Source: Streptomyces sp. NBC_01471
Lineage (GTDB): Bacteria > Actinomycetota > Actinomycetes > Streptomycetales > Streptomycetaceae
Reading direction: 5' to 3'
Assembly: GCF_041438865.1 (NCBI RefSeq)
Contig: NZ_CP109450.1
Coordinates: 5,396,501 to 5,460,500, forward strand
DNA: 64,000 nt
Numbering within the stretch: position 1 is the stretch's first letter; each line of letters opens with the position of its first letter. A program made the position numbers and the translations under genes. This document shows positions 63,596 through 64,000 of this stretch, in pieces. The notes under the pieces were generated by a model, which was not told where the DNA came from, searched no databases, and worked only from the letters and a program-made list of their open reading frames with translations.

Positions 63596-63841
63596 CTAGG
63601 GCACCTCCAGCCACCCCTCGTACTCGGCGGCGAACGCGTCGAGCGCCCCGGGGTCCAGCCGCTCCTGCGGATCCTCGACGACGACCAGCCACTGCGCGTC
63701 CTCGGCGTCGTCCTCCCCGGCCAGCGCGTCCCGGACGAGCTGGGGCTCCTCGGCCACCCCGAAGCGGTCGGCGACCTCGCCCGCGACCTCCTCGGCGCTG
63801 TCGCGGTCGGGCAGGACCAGTACATGTCTCACATCGCTCAC
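63596..63841 (-). CDS. 81-aa acidic small protein
   Basis: Start GTG 63841 (GGAG 9 nt upstream); GTG 63859 is an alternative that adds six residues. The protein VSDVRHVLVLPDRDSAEEVAGEVADRFG is followed by a highly acidic helical middle and ends WLEVP. It resembles a small conserved actinobacterial family (RNase E inhibitor-B-like in layout, not in sequence certainty). Function unknown. Confidence 0.6.
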   Translation of the reverse strand: MSDVRHVLVLPDRDSAEEVAGEVADRFGVAEEPQLVRDALAGEDDAEDAQWLVVVEDPQERLDPGALDAFAAEYEGWLEVP

Positions 63842-63962
63842 CGGTCCATTCTCCGGCACGTCCGGACCGCGGCTGCGGCGGGCGGGCCCTGCCGGCCCCC
63901 GGACCCCGCGGCTGCGGGACTTTCCGCGGGCCTGTCGGTGCCGCGTGGGATGCTGGACCGCG

Positions 63963-64000
63963 ATGATCCGGAAACAGAGTCAGCAGGACTCCCCAGACAA
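63963..64000 (+). CDS. Possible 5' end of a further gene
   Basis: ATG 63963 begins MIRKQSQQDSPD and is open to the window edge. GATGCT ends about 8 nt before it, resembling the leaderless arrangement elsewhere, though the first base is not T. Too short to identify. Confidence 0.3.
   Translation, partial: MIRKQSQQDSPD

Overview
The window is high-GC actinobacterial chromosome, almost certainly Streptomyces. The evidence is the very high third-position GC, many GTG starts, one TTG start and apparent CTG starts, many leaderless TANNNT-type promoters, and a gene order matching the conserved Streptomyces core region running from clpP-clpX through the mre cluster, rne-rplU-rpmA-obg, proBA, nadD-rsfS and leuS to comEA-comEC. 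No prophage, insertion sequence or CRISPR array was seen. Most of the window is conserved housekeeping DNA with a few lineage-specific inserts.

Layout. Bases 1-5862: the 3' end of clpP2, clpX, a Pro/Gln-rich membrane protein (minus strand) and valS. Bases 5891-9465: an extra MreB-like gene (minus), divergent folC with a DUF4233 membrane gene, and ndk preceded by a short coupled upstream reading frame. Bases 9697-15945: the cell-shape and spore-wall cluster mreB-mreC-mreD-PBP2-RodA. Bases 16131-20092: a B12-binding radical SAM protein (TIGR03960 type), an unusual repeat protein, and the TIGR03936/DUF2344 partner. Bases 20374-27262: a very large RNase E/G, ribosomal proteins L21 and L27, and the GTPase Obg.

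Bases 27523-39979 form a wall-glycopolymer island: a GT4 glycosyltransferase, a fused CDP-ribitol synthase (cytidylyltransferase plus SDR reductase), a TagF-like polyol-phosphate polymerase with its own membrane domain, the four dTDP-rhamnose genes (rmlA, rmlB, rmlD, rmlC), a methyltransferase-like protein and a GT2 glycosyltransferase. Bases 39995-50464: proB, a hypothetical gene, proA, two tandem paralogous single-pass membrane proteins with matching leaderless promoters, an M48-type protease, two tiny membrane proteins, nadD, an LCP/LytR_C transferase (PdtA-like), rsfS and a histidine phosphatase that appears to start at CTG. Bases 50590-51392: two identical tRNA-Ala(GGC) genes flanking a small-protein pair. 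Bases 51570-54843: leuS with a leucine-codon leader peptide and attenuator. Bases 54889-63841: a membrane protein, DegV, comEA-comEC, a PPOX flavoprotein, an arylamine N-acetyltransferase, a YceI-fusion protein and a small acidic protein. The last bases may begin another gene.

How the parts fit: the Mre/PBP2/RodA set, the extra MreB, the wall-polymer island and the LCP transferase together suggest one envelope-assembly neighbourhood (inference). The rest covers translation and RNA turnover (valS, leuS, rplU, rpmA, obg, rne, rsfS, tRNA-Ala) and amino-acid and cofactor supply (proBA, folC, nadD). Start codons and regulatory sites were read by eye; functional calls come from motif recognition, not database searches.
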